A stretch of DNA of 64,000 nt, from contig JASHOH010000136.1 of NCBI GenBank assembly GCA_030041215.1, forward strand, positions 124,001 through 188,000. The letters run 5' to 3'. The translations under genes and the position numbers were made by a program. This document shows positions 27,084 through 35,737 of this stretch, piece after piece. The stretch is from Candidatus Sulfotelmatobacter sp. (GTDB lineage Bacteria; Acidobacteriota; Terriglobia; Terriglobales; Acidobacteriaceae). The notes below the pieces were generated by a model. That model was not told the origin of the DNA, made no database searches, and saw only the letters and a list, made by a program, of their open reading frames with translations. Within the stretch, counting starts at the first letter, position 1, and the number at the start of each line of letters is the position of its first letter.

Positions 27084-27530
27084 TCATTTCTCATCGAGAT
27101 CAACTAGTTTGATGGGCAAGTCCCAGTGGGCGTCGAGAATTTCGAAGCGGCGTTGCTCTTCGCGGTGGAAGGTTTCCTGGTCTGGATAGAGTTCTTTTTG
27201 CAGGGCGGCTTCGTCAAAGAGCTCGTTGGCGACGGTAGCGTTCTTGAAGACGATAGTGACGCGGTAGTCCCAGCGGCCGTCTTCGGTGGTGTGGTAGCGG
27301 GGCTGGTCCATCCAGACCTTGGAGATGCGGCCAAGTTCGATCTCCTTCTTCAGAACGGGATAATGGTTTTTCTTGAAGAGCTTCAAGAATTCGTCGGCAT
27401 GTCCCCACTTGGTTTTGTAGTAGTACTCGACGACGAAGGGGCGGTCGGCATTGGCGGGGGCAGATTGAGCATGGCTGATGGATGGGAGCAGAATTGCGAG
27501 AAGCAGGACGGCGATCTGATAAATTCGCAT
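27084..27530 (-). CDS. Exported protein of unknown function
   Basis: 148 residues. Signal peptide MRIYQIAVLLLAILLPSISH with cleavage near HAQS, then a small domain (FVVEYYYKTKWGHADEFLKL; VTIVFKNATVANELFDE) whose strand-helix pattern is like the dimeric alpha/beta-barrel (NIPSNAP/monooxygenase-like) fold; this is only a pattern impression. AGGAGG sits 6 bases before ATG 27530, so a longer upstream reading is rejected. It lies upstream of the inositol-phosphate synthase on the same strand, with about 160 bases between. Confidence 0.65.
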   Translation of the reverse strand: MRIYQIAVLLLAILLPSISHAQSAPANADRPFVVEYYYKTKWGHADEFLKLFKKNHYPVLKKEIELGRISKVWMDQPRYHTTEDGRWDYRVTIVFKNATVANELFDEAALQKELYPDQETFHREEQRRFEILDAHWDLPIKLVDLDEK

Positions 27531-27788
27531 AGGTTCCTCCTGTGAAGTACGCTTGTACACGATTTCGGACAAGAAGAAAAGCTTAGACCACCGAAAGCAC
27601 GGGGTTCATGGGGCATGCCTTACCAACTTGGCGGGAGTGGCAGATTGTGGCGTCGCAGTTGGTACGGGTGTAGAGGAACGCGGTGATTTTTCAGCGGCCG
27701 TGCTGATAGAGACACTTCGTAAGGTAACTCCAAGAGCTGGCGCTTGTTGGGATGACCTCCCCGTGGGTTATTAGTTCAGGAGTATCGA

Positions 27789-27989
27789 TTATTTGCGAAG
27801 GGACCAGCCCGTGCCAACGAGCCAGCCCAGGACGATTGACGCGATCACAAACTCAACCATGCCCCGCCAAACGAAGCCAATTCCCGTGGCTTTTTGTTTC
27901 AAAAGTTGCAGCGCAGCGATAGCAAGACGAACAATCAGGGCCATGCCGCAAAGACCAATTGAAATAGCGACAGTCTTCGAGGACGACAT
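27789..27989 (-). CDS. Small two-helix membrane protein, unknown
   Basis: 66 residues with two hydrophobic helices (TVAISIGLCGMALIVRLAI and MVEFVIASIVLGWLVGTGW) joined by a short basic loop. A GGAG 5 bases before ATG 27989 supports translation. It begins 26 bases after the dedA stop on the same strand and may be co-transcribed with it. No family is recognised. Confidence 0.5.
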   Translation of the reverse strand: MSSSKTVAISIGLCGMALIVRLAIAALQLLKQKATGIGFVWRGMVEFVIASIVLGWLVGTGWSLRK

Positions 27990-28014
27990 GGCGACTCCAG
28001 CATGATCGGACTTT

Positions 28015-28656
28015 CTAACGCCCGGGGGCTGACGCCTGACGTCCAACCCGGTTTTGCCAGTGACTCCAGATGAACCACGCGACACCGGCGATCAGCGCCG
28101 CCATAATCACGGCATCGAATTTGTGGAAGTACCTCGCGAGCGAGCGCCAGTTTTCGCCGAGCTTCATGCCGAGCCAGGCCAAGCCGAGGCACCAGGGCCA
28201 CGAGCCAAGAAAGGTATAAATGTGAAAGCGGCCGCGAGGCATGCGGGCAATGCCTGCAGGCAGAGCGATGAAGGTGCGGATGACGGGAAGCAGGCGACCG
28301 AGGAAGACTGCGAGGTATCCCCAGCGCTGAAAAAAACGGTCGGCGGCGTCGAGTTCGCGGCGACCCATGAGAATCCAGCGGCCGTAACGCTCGACCAGAG
28401 GTCGTCCGCCGTAGCAGCCGATTTCGTACGCCACGAGCGAGCCCAGATTGCAGCCCAGCGCGCCCGCTGTTGCGGCCCAGAGCAGCTTGAATGTGCCGGT
28501 GTAAACCAGGTATCCGGCGAAGGGCATGATGAGCTCGGAAGGCAGCGGGATGCAGGCCGATTCAATCGCCATAAGCACCACGATTCCGATATAGCCGGTC
28601 GTCGCGATGACGGAGTTGATAAAAACGAAGATAACAGCGAGAAGTTTTTCAGTCAT
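28015..28656 (-). CDS. DedA family membrane protein (VTT domain)
   Basis: 213 residues with the DedA hallmarks: the amphipathic EsACIPLPSELIMPFAG entry segment with its conserved Glu and Pro, and the FLGRLLPVIRTFIALPAGIARM segment with the paired Arg. DedA proteins are inner-membrane scramblase/transport proteins, members of which recycle undecaprenyl phosphate or move phosphatidylethanolamine. A 17-base inverted repeat ends 6 bases before the ATG. Confidence 0.88.
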   Translation of the reverse strand: MTEKLLAVIFVFINSVIATTGYIGIVVLMAIESACIPLPSELIMPFAGYLVYTGTFKLLWAATAGALGCNLGSLVAYEIGCYGGRPLVERYGRWILMGRRELDAADRFFQRWGYLAVFLGRLLPVIRTFIALPAGIARMPRGRFHIYTFLGSWPWCLGLAWLGMKLGENWRSLARYFHKFDAVIMAALIAGVAWFIWSHWQNRVGRQASAPGR

Positions 28657-28662
28657 GAAAGC

Positions 28663-28735
28663 AGTTGCCAGTTCTCAGTTCTCGGTTGTTAGTTATCAGG
28701 AAAAAAGCGCACCTTAGGACTGAGAACTGGCAACT
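28663..28735. repeat. Perfect 17-bp inverted repeat in front of dedA
   Basis: AGTTGCCAGTTCTCAGT (28663-28679) and its exact complement (28719-28735) are separated by 39 bases. In the dedA message the stem would end 6 bases before the start codon, covering any ribosome binding site. Extra partial copies of the unit lie in the loop and on to 28745, so it looks repeat-derived. Confidence 0.7.
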
Positions 28736-28784
28736 GAGAACTCGTTAGTACAGTCTAGCGGAATTTCAGAATCGATGCGTGGAA

Positions 28785-29189
28785 TTAGAATGATCCCTCT
28801 TGCGTGAAGGTATAGCCGGGTAGAGCGGCGCCGTCGGGGCCTTTCGATACTTTTATTCGCACAGTGGGCGCATCGGGGGCGGTGATTCCGGCCGGGCGGA
28901 GCATGGCGTATTGCGTGAAAACTTCGTTGTAGACCTTGGTGACGAGGTAATCTTGGCCGTCGGCGTCACTGCGCCAGACTTGCCCGAGCTGGATGGAGGA
29001 AACCGCCATTGATTTGCGTGTGGCTTCAGAGTACCGAGGCAACTCATTCTCGTCAATTGTGAGAGAGGTTACGGAGGGACGAGTTGGGTGGGAACTGTCG
29101 GGTGTTGCAGAGGTGTCTCGCTGCGCTCGAGGGCGGATCCATTCGCTCGCGTGCGCTCGCTCAGGGCAGGCTGCTGCGTCCCCCTTCAT
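28785..29189 (-). CDS. Conserved-looking hypothetical protein
   Basis: Up to 134 residues; only the second half looks protein-like (SIQLGQVWRSDADGQDYLV then TKVYNEVFTQYAMLRPAG), and a start at ATG 29006 would give 73 residues. Neither start has a clear ribosome binding site. The C-terminal segment has a beta-rich pattern of a small barrel-like domain. Function not recognised. The first half is low in hydrophobic residues and may be untranslated. Confidence 0.4.
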   Translation of the reverse strand: MKGDAAACPERAHASEWIRPRAQRDTSATPDSSHPTRPSVTSLTIDENELPRYSEATRKSMAVSSIQLGQVWRSDADGQDYLVTKVYNEVFTQYAMLRPAGITAPDAPTVRIKVSKGPDGAALPGYTFTQEGSF

Positions 29190-29411
29190 GGTTCGTTTGC
29201 CCCTTTGTCCACATAAGGTCTGCTAAGATGTTGCGTCATGCCTCGTGGAATCACACCTCGCAGACCGGCGCGCAGCGGACGGCAGGACCGCGTAGCTCGG
29301 ACACCGCTCCCTCGAGAAAAGCGTGGAAGAATAGAAACCCGCGCGCGGCGAGTTGATGGCGGACCGCGAGCCGTTGCGGCCCGACCCGGCACTACAGGCG
29401 GGAAAGGAAAA

Positions 29412-30104
29412 ATGCGAAAGCCAGCGGCCTATGATCCGCTGGCACCGGAGCGCATTGCTGAGATCCTCAAACGGCTGGACCGGACGTATCCGGACGTGAC
29501 TTGCGCCTTGATCCATCGCAACGCATGGGAACTGCTGGTGGCGACGATTCTGTCGGCGCAGTCGACAGACGTGAATGTCAACCGGGTCACGCCAGAGCTG
29601 TTCCGGAAATATCCGACGGTTCAGGATTTCGCGGCGCTGACGCCGGAGCAGCTTGAGCCGGATATCCGCTCGACGGGATTCTTCCGGAATAAATCGAAGT
29701 CAGTGGTTGGAGCGGCAAAGAAGATCGTTGCTGATTTTGACGGCCATGTCCCGGCGAACATGAACGACCTGCTAACCCTGCCGGGAGTCGCGCGCAAGAC
29801 GGCGAACGTGGTGCTGGGCACGTGGTTCAAGATCGCCGATGGAGTGGTCGTTGACACGCACGTGCAGCGGATTTCGCGGCGGTTGGAGCTGACAAAAGAG
29901 AACGATCCGAAAAAGATTGAGCAGGATTTGATGCGGGTGATTCCGCGGGAGAAGTGGATACTGTTTTCACACCAGCTTATCTGGCATGGACGGAAGCTTT
30001 GCTACGCGCGGAACCCGAGGTGCGTGGAGTGTCCCCTGGAAAATCTCTGTCATGCAGCGGACAAGACGTGGAGCACCGTGGAAGTACATAAGGATGCGAA
30101 GTAA
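29412..30104 (+). CDS. nth: Endonuclease III (DNA glycosylase/AP lyase)
   Basis: About 230 residues from ATG 29412. Helix-hairpin-helix LPGVARKTANVVL with the catalytic Lys, catalytic Asp in VVDTHVQRIS, and the C-terminal 4Fe-4S loop C-x6-C-x2-C-x5-C in CYARNPRCVECPLENLC. It removes oxidised pyrimidines. AAAGGA before ATG 29412 supports this start; an in-frame ATG at 29238 would add 58 Arg-rich, disordered residues without a ribosome binding site. Confidence 0.95.
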   Translation: MRKPAAYDPLAPERIAEILKRLDRTYPDVTCALIHRNAWELLVATILSAQSTDVNVNRVTPELFRKYPTVQDFAALTPEQLEPDIRSTGFFRNKSKSVVGAAKKIVADFDGHVPANMNDLLTLPGVARKTANVVLGTWFKIADGVVVDTHVQRISRRLELTKENDPKKIEQDLMRVIPREKWILFSHQLIWHGRKLCYARNPRCVECPLENLCHAADKTWSTVEVHKDAK

Positions 30105-30166
30105 TAGCAGGGGTATTGCCGGCCGTAGGGTGCCCGTCAGCGCATTCCCGTTGTGGGGCTGCGCGG

Positions 30167-30286
30167 ATGGAATCGCTTCTTGAAAATACGAATCTGCGTG
30201 CCGAACTCGAGTCTACGCGCGAAATTGCCGACCTGCGCGAACGCGTGACCCGGCTTGAGGTTGAGCGCGGAAGTCCGCGGCAGTAA
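30167..30286 (+). CDS. Possible 39-residue coiled-coil microprotein
   Basis: A short frame encoding MESLLENTNLRAELESTREI, then ADLRERVTRLEVERGSPRQ. Leu/Ile spacing follows heptads almost throughout, as in a leucine zipper, and the charge pattern is protein-like. There is no strong ribosome binding site and no known family. It fills most of the 200-base gap between nth and the convergent CHAD-HD gene. Confidence 0.3.
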   Translation: MESLLENTNLRAELESTREIADLRERVTRLEVERGSPRQ

Positions 30287-30307
30287 TCTTCGACAAAACC
30301 CACTGAA

Positions 30308-31951
30308 CTATTTTCTAGCCGACGGCTTGGTCGCTCTGATCAGCACGGGGCGATGCAGGACTGTCTCAAGGAGGTGACGTTCGCCGGCGATAGTGCGGGC
30401 TGACTGCGATGTTGGAGAGTAGCCCTCGGCAGCGATGACTAAGGCATGATGCGCTGGCCGGGGGTGCACAAAACCATTGTTGCTCACCCGGCGAGCCATC
30501 CGGCCGATTTCGGAGCCGTTTTTCACAACATGACTGCGACGAATATGGCCATCGTGCGTGGCGTCGAAGGCGTTGGCTAGGCGCAGGACGGCGGCAAGCT
30601 GAATTGCGGCTTTTTGCTCGTTGGGGAGAAGATCGCGCAGGTATTTGTGTTTTCTGGTGGGGAGCGCTCCGCGGTGAAAACGGGCGATGACGGCCGCGAG
30701 TTGCAGGTCGGTGGAATTCCAGCCGAGCGGAGTGCCGTGGGAACGAATCAGATCGAAGGAAGCTTTGTGGTGACCTTTCTGGCCTTTGGACTTTCCGACA
30801 TCGTGCAGCAGGGCGGCGGCAAGCAGGCTGGAGCGGGCGGAAGCGGGGTCCATGGAAGGCTTCCACCCCGAAGAAAGCAAGCCATCGTACAGTTGCAGGG
30901 CGAGGCTCGCGACGCGTTCAGAGTGCGCGAAATCAGGATCGAGGCCGCTGGCCCAGAGTTTCATGCGACGGGTGGCGAGAGCCTGAATCTGCTTGCCATG
31001 TGGAAGCGCGGCGCGCCAGATGTTCCAGAGAGAATGCGCACCTATAGCAATGACACGGTAACGATCGATGCGCTTGGTACGCTCGGCGAGAATTCGTTCA
31101 TGCCAGCGGCGGCGGGATTCGGCGTCAGGAAACACGCGGCAGGAAACTGCGGTGGCCCAGAGTACGTCAAGATCGTGCACTTCGCCGAGCAAATCCTGCA
31201 TTTCTTTGAGTCCGGCGGCCCAGGCTTTGTGCTCGGCAGGCAAGAAATTTTCTACGATATAACGAAAGCGCTTAATGCCGATGCGCAGTTGGTGAAAGGC
31301 CAATTGCGAGCGGTTGCGCAGGGCGCGGCGGTGAAGCTGGCGGGCCGCCGTCCAACGCTCAAGCGCGAGATGTTTGAACAGAACACTGCCGAGCCGAAAA
31401 CGGGCGGCACGAGCGGGAAGCAACTTGCTCCAATGGCGCCATTGCTTGCGGTCGAAGTCTTTCAGAGCGGACTGAGCCTCCATTTTTTGCTCCTGCTCGC
31501 GGGCACCAAGAATCTTGAGCAGGGCTGAGGCGACTCGATCGGATACGGCCGGGGAGACATGATCGGGGCTGGGCTCCTGAGATTGAGCTGACACGGGCAC
31601 AAATGGCTGCGCCGGGTGGTGTTGATGCGCTTGCACTGGCGAGGGCGCCCGCGCCACATGGGGAGCCAGCTTGTGGATCCATTCCATCATGATTTGGGTG
31701 TCACGAAGGGCGCCGAGGCGCTGAAAAAGGTTCTTCCCGGCCTTTTTCATAGCCTTCCAATGAGGATCAGGGTCGAGCGCCATCAGCCCGTCGGCCATGG
31801 AACGGCAGCGGCGAAGGGCAACGCGAAGATCGTGAACCGGATCAGGTTCGAAGCCCGCGGAGACGCGATCGCACTCGTCGAGTACCCGCAGCATCCAGTA
31901 ACGGAGGCCGGTAGTCTTCTGGGCGCCATTCGTGTGGTTGCCGGAAACCAT
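30308..31951 (-). CDS. CHAD domain - HD domain fusion protein
   Basis: 547 residues. The N-terminal part is a CHAD domain (conserved-histidine alpha-helical): VHDLRVALRRCRSMADGL near residue 40 and the second half QLAFHQLRIGIKRFRYIVEN followed by LQDLLGEVHDLDVLW, with basic and His residues that bind polyphosphate in relatives. A Pro/Ala/Gln-rich linker (about 100-130) splits the domain. The C-terminal part holds an HD phosphohydrolase-like domain with H383-D384 in LLHDVGKSKGQKGHHKAS and IARFHRGALP, similar to the C-terminal region of Ppx/GppA exopolyphosphatases. A polyphosphate-binding and -acting protein is inferred. Confidence 0.82.
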   Translation of the reverse strand: MVSGNHTNGAQKTTGLRYWMLRVLDECDRVSAGFEPDPVHDLRVALRRCRSMADGLMALDPDPHWKAMKKAGKNLFQRLGALRDTQIMMEWIHKLAPHVARAPSPVQAHQHHPAQPFVPVSAQSQEPSPDHVSPAVSDRVASALLKILGAREQEQKMEAQSALKDFDRKQWRHWSKLLPARAARFRLGSVLFKHLALERWTAARQLHRRALRNRSQLAFHQLRIGIKRFRYIVENFLPAEHKAWAAGLKEMQDLLGEVHDLDVLWATAVSCRVFPDAESRRRWHERILAERTKRIDRYRVIAIGAHSLWNIWRAALPHGKQIQALATRRMKLWASGLDPDFAHSERVASLALQLYDGLLSSGWKPSMDPASARSSLLAAALLHDVGKSKGQKGHHKASFDLIRSHGTPLGWNSTDLQLAAVIARFHRGALPTRKHKYLRDLLPNEQKAAIQLAAVLRLANAFDATHDGHIRRSHVVKNGSEIGRMARRVSNNGFVHPRPAHHALVIAAEGYSPTSQSARTIAGERHLLETVLHRPVLIRATKPSARK

Positions 31952-32274
31952 AAGAAACTATTGATCCGTGATCGTGTACTTCTATTCTCCCTGGAGATGG
32001 GTGGGATTACCAGTTTTCGGCAATCCTCGTATCGTTTCCTCGCTGCCGTTCCTGCAAAAGAAGACCGCGACGGTCTCAAAGCAGAAAGATTGCGTTGCAA
32101 GGCCCCTATAATTGTCCGTTCCCTAGCAAAGCTTACAGAATTGGCACAAACGCGAGAACCGGTGTCGGAGCCTTCGTTCTTGTCGCTCAACATTATGCGT
32201 TACCATCGTAATCTGCCGCCACTTACGTCCAGCATATAACCTGCTAATGCCTACCGCACTATGGCAGAGCTGCG
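31952..32274. other. Divergent intergenic region upstream of the PilZ-domain gene
   Basis: 323 bases between divergent genes. A TATAAT at 32107-32112 on the plus strand is the best -10-like sequence; its -35 is not clear. A short palindrome GACCG-CGA-CGGTC is at 32063-32075. No gene is recognised. Confidence 0.35.
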
Positions 32275-35031
32275 GTGGAGAGGTGTTCTATCAGCGACGC
32301 GAAGACATTCCACGCGAACCGGACCGCGTCCGCACGCGCATTCGTACACAGCCTGAACATCCTCATCAAGTACGCGCGCATGTACGGTTACGACCACAAA
32401 CGCACAGAAGCGCAGTTTGAGGTCTGCTGGAACGAACTGCAACAGGGATTGCCCAGCGCTGGGGAAGGCGGCTTTCTGCTGGGAGTTTCCGATGGCAAGC
32501 TGCTGCTGGATGGCATTCCGCTTGAAACCGGGCAAGTGGAAAAAAGTTTCGGACAATTATTGACGGCCGCCGGTCTGGCCAGCCTGCATTTTTCCAAAGA
32601 CGTAACCATCGAAGATTTCACGCGGCTGGTACGAGCTTTCACGCTGGCGGGATCGAAAGCGCAGGATGTAGCGAAGCAGATCAAAGAAGCGCTCACCAAC
32701 GGAACTAAGCAGAGCACGATCAAGATCAATGAAGTGAAGTTTGTCGCTGCTGATCCCCTCACCGGAGACATCAGCGTGGCGGCGCAGATCGCGGCACAGA
32801 CTCTGGGGCCGGAGTTTAAGGAGTGGTTGAACGATCCTCAGAAACTGCTCCAGCTAATTGCTGCCGCCGAAGGTGCTAATAGCGCAGGTGGAGGAGGTCA
32901 AGCGGGCGCTGCGGTTCCGTTTGGAAGCGTTCCGAATGCTCCTGGACACTGGGTTGCAGGGCCAGTAGAGACAGGTTCGGGGACAGTGACGGGGGCTGCG
33001 ACAGGGGCTGCGCCAGCATGGCAAGGAGTGGTGCCGCTGCAAGAATCGGAGGTCATCCAGGCCATCCGTCTTCTTACCAGATTTGGCGAGGTACAGGGCA
33101 ATCCGAACATCGGTCCCGAGGATTTGCAGAAGGAACTCGGGGAAACCGATCCGAACACGCGCCTCAACCTGCAGCAGTTGCTCTCCGGCCTTGCCGCCAA
33201 GACGACCCCAAGCGAAGAGGAAGACACGCCCCTGCTCATGAAGGCAGCCGAGCATATGGCGATCCGCTTTGCGCTGGAGCGCTATCAAAAGGGCGAAGTC
33301 AAAGTGAACGCCGTGCACCAGATGATGGAGCACATGAGCCGGCAGATGGAATCTCTGCGCCAGATTCTCAAGATTCAAGAAGAGAAAATGAGCAAGGCGG
33401 GCATTCTGGTCGAGTCGCATGCCGACATTCTCGATCGCATGTTCTGGGCGGAGGTGCCGGAGGCGGGCAAGAAGACGGTGCTGCTCTCGAATGAAGCGCC
33501 CTGCGTGCCACCGCGAAATCTGCGCCAATTTGTAGAGGTGCTGTTGGAACGGGATGACAAGCAGACCTCCGAGGAGATTCTGAATAACTACTCCAGTTGC
33601 GTATCGAGCAAGGACCAGGAACCACGGCGCAAAACGGCAATTGGACTCAGCCAACTGGCGGATCTTTATGCGCGGCTGGGCGGTGACGCGATGGGCAAGG
33701 CGATCCGCGGGGTGAGCGAGCAACTCTGCGTAGAAAAAGATCCTGAGCTGCAAAGCCTGATGAGCGCCGCGTTCGTCCGCCTGAGCCAGGAGGCGAGCGA
33801 AGCGAAAAATTATCAGGCGGTCAACGAAGTTTGCAGCGGCATGGACTTGCTGATGCAACAGCGTCCAGTGCTGGTAAACGATCTGCGGGCACGGGTGGGA
33901 GTGGAAAACCGCATTCCGGAATTTATTGAAGAAGCGCTGCACAGCGATCCCATTCCCGCAGACCTGTTGACGATCTTGCGTCGCACCAGCCAGGCCGGGG
34001 CCGAACATCTGGCGGACCGCTTCTTCCGCTGCATGCGGCGGGAAGAATGTGACCGTATGGTGGAGCTAGTGAAGGAGATGGGCAGTTCTCCGCTGGCACA
34101 ACTACGGGAGATTCTGCGCACAGGGCAAGCACGGCAGGCGTCGGCAGTGGTCGGATTGTTGAGCCGGTTGGATGTGGGCACACTGCTTGAATTGCTGCCG
34201 GTGCGCCTGCCCGAATGGAATCGTTTTTATCACGATATTGTGGTTCGCCAGGTCGCCTATGGAGCGGCGCCGGATCGGGGGAGAACGCTGCTGGAGCTGG
34301 CGGAGGTGCTCGATGCTTCGATACTGCCGCAGGCCATTGACGAAATCGGCATGAGCGGCGACCTCACGGCAGCGCCACCGCTGCAAGCGATGGCGCGTCC
34401 GGGAGAAGCGGCTTCGCGGTCGCCGTTTGTGCAATTGAAGGCAATCGAGTCGCTGGGACGCCTGCGGGATACGGAGTCTGTCTCATTGCTGCGCGAGATT
34501 GTGGAGGCGAAGAAAACGTTCGGGTGGGTTCATCATCGCGAGCTGCGGGTTGCCGCAGCCCAGTCGTTGTCGAAAACTGATCCACGTTACAGCGCCCAGA
34601 TACTGGCGAATGGAGGCATTGAGTCGGCAGAGTTGGCCATTGCGCCACTGGACACAGCGCCTGCATGCCCATGGGTTCGACAACGGCGCTACGAGAGAAT
34701 GGTGTTGGCGCGGACGATTACCGCAAGCATCGGCAGCTCTTGGGGAAAATCGAAGATTCTGATCCGCGAGCTGAGCCTGGGCGGAGGCATGGGCACAAAA
34801 GAAGACAACCTGCGAATTGGCAGCGAAGCTGACCTGGAAATTTCCGTGGGTCTGAGATCGAAGATACGAGCGCACGTGCTGCTGCGGCGAGCACGAGTGA
34901 ACGAAGTCGGGTTCGAGATCGTCAATACTGATCTGGACAGCCGTTACAAGCTGCGCCGACTGCTGGTGGAGGCGATGAATCAGGCATCACCCTCCAGAAT
35001 CCAGGAGTGGAGCGGGGAGAGAAGGGGTTAG
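32275..35031 (+). CDS. Large helical-repeat protein with C-terminal PilZ domain
   Basis: 918 residues, no signal peptide, starting at GTG 32275. The N-terminal 200 residues form a helical region not recognised as a family; residues about 200-260 are a Gly/Ala/Pro-rich linker; the middle is helical with HEAT-like repeats near 690-790 (VQLKAIESLGRLRDTESVSL; RVAAAQSLSKTDP). The end is a PilZ domain: R804-x3-R808 and E832-L-S834-L-G-G-G, then AHVLLRRARVNEVGFEIV. PilZ domains bind cyclic di-GMP; here the [D/N]xSxxG motif has Glu in place of Asp/Asn, so binding is uncertain. A terminator follows. Confidence 0.78.
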   Translation: MERCSISDAKTFHANRTASARAFVHSLNILIKYARMYGYDHKRTEAQFEVCWNELQQGLPSAGEGGFLLGVSDGKLLLDGIPLETGQVEKSFGQLLTAAGLASLHFSKDVTIEDFTRLVRAFTLAGSKAQDVAKQIKEALTNGTKQSTIKINEVKFVAADPLTGDISVAAQIAAQTLGPEFKEWLNDPQKLLQLIAAAEGANSAGGGGQAGAAVPFGSVPNAPGHWVAGPVETGSGTVTGAATGAAPAWQGVVPLQESEVIQAIRLLTRFGEVQGNPNIGPEDLQKELGETDPNTRLNLQQLLSGLAAKTTPSEEEDTPLLMKAAEHMAIRFALERYQKGEVKVNAVHQMMEHMSRQMESLRQILKIQEEKMSKAGILVESHADILDRMFWAEVPEAGKKTVLLSNEAPCVPPRNLRQFVEVLLERDDKQTSEEILNNYSSCVSSKDQEPRRKTAIGLSQLADLYARLGGDAMGKAIRGVSEQLCVEKDPELQSLMSAAFVRLSQEASEAKNYQAVNEVCSGMDLLMQQRPVLVNDLRARVGVENRIPEFIEEALHSDPIPADLLTILRRTSQAGAEHLADRFFRCMRREECDRMVELVKEMGSSPLAQLREILRTGQARQASAVVGLLSRLDVGTLLELLPVRLPEWNRFYHDIVVRQVAYGAAPDRGRTLLELAEVLDASILPQAIDEIGMSGDLTAAPPLQAMARPGEAASRSPFVQLKAIESLGRLRDTESVSLLREIVEAKKTFGWVHHRELRVAAAQSLSKTDPRYSAQILANGGIESAELAIAPLDTAPACPWVRQRRYERMVLARTITASIGSSWGKSKILIRELSLGGGMGTKEDNLRIGSEADLEISVGLRSKIRAHVLLRRARVNEVGFEIVNTDLDSRYKLRRLLVEAMNQASPSRIQEWSGERRG

Positions 35032-35035
35032 TAGA

Positions 35036-35193
35036 AGTTTCGAGGTCTCAAAGTTTCAAAGTCTTCACAGGTTTCGAGGCTAAGGGAACAAACGGATTTA
35101 GTGCAAAAGCCTCCGCAGTTGCGGAGGCTTTTTTTTCTAAACCTCGAAACTTTGAAACCCTAAGCCTGTGAAACTTTTTGAAACCTTGGAAAC
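35036..35193. repeat. CTTTGAAACCTCGAAAC-type repeat flanking a terminator
   Basis: Copies of TTTCGAGG(T)...CAAAGTTTC on the left (35036-35085) and of the inverted form on the right (35140-35193, for example CCTCGAAACTTTGAAACC) surround the terminator in the convergent gap between the PilZ-protein gene and atpE. Similar units occur at 4293-4312 and 7563-7580. Confidence 0.55.
35105..35136 (+). terminator. Rho-independent terminator
   Basis: AAAAGCCTCCGC, a 4-base loop AGTT, then GCGGAGGCTTTT followed by further T residues to 35136. The 12-bp stem is flanked by A and T runs and so can work in both directions, ending the PilZ-protein gene and atpE. Confidence 0.92.
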
Positions 35194-35199
35194 CTGCCT

Positions 35200-35502
35200 C
35201 TACTTCACCTTGGCGAAGATGATGACCAAGGTATAGAGCGCCAGCGATTCGATCAGCGCCAGACCCAGAATCAGCGCCAACTGAATTCCGGGACGAGCGG
35301 CAGGATTGCGGGCCAGGCTTTCGGCGGCGGATGCTGTCGCTTTGCCCTGCGCCAGCGCGCAGATTCCGGAGGCAAAGGCCATCGAAAATCCCGATGCGAT
35401 GGCGACCCAATTGACCTCGCTCGCAGTCCCTCCCTGCGCGAACGCAGGCACTGCGAAGCAAAGCGCGGACAAAACCATAAACAACTTGCTTAACTTACCC
35501 AT
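35200..35502 (-). CDS. atpE: ATP synthase F0 subunit c
   Basis: 100 residues. Two membrane hairpin helices joined by the polar loop ESLARNPAARPG; ion-binding Glu85 in LALIESLALY. Compared with sodium-dependent rings (Ilyobacter Q32, E65, S66, Y70), Q52, E85, S86 and Y90 all match in spacing, though the residue after Ser is Leu. An additional hydrophobic N-terminal segment ending in PAFAQGG looks like a cleavable signal, which some c subunits have. AGGAGG 6-7 bases before ATG 35502 fixes the start. Last gene of the nuo-atp cluster. Confidence 0.94.
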   Translation of the reverse strand: MGKLSKLFMVLSALCFAVPAFAQGGTASEVNWVAIASGFSMAFASGICALAQGKATASAAESLARNPAARPGIQLALILGLALIESLALYTLVIIFAKVK

Positions 35503-35737
35503 TGTGTTCCTCCTCTTATGAATTACCGCCAGTGGGTGGTTGACGCCATACCGTGCGGGCGTCCTCACGCTGGTGGTCAAATTCGGGCTTGCCTTGAAAG
35601 GGCGCAGCTTCAGCCGCGCCCCATGTTCGCCAGCTGATCTAGCCTTCGGGCCCTGTGTACAAGTCCCTCAGCGGCTAAAGCCGACTCCGCTACACTTGCT
35701 TCGCAGCACGCCTGAAGGCGTCCCCTTTCAAACATTT

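Noticed and set aside
30614-31528. Plus-strand frame of 304 codons
   Set aside because: Antisense to the CHAD-HD gene, which has clear domain motifs.
32854-34008. Minus-strand frame of 384 codons
   Set aside because: Antisense to the PilZ-domain gene; Arg/His/Leu-rich shadow without motif.
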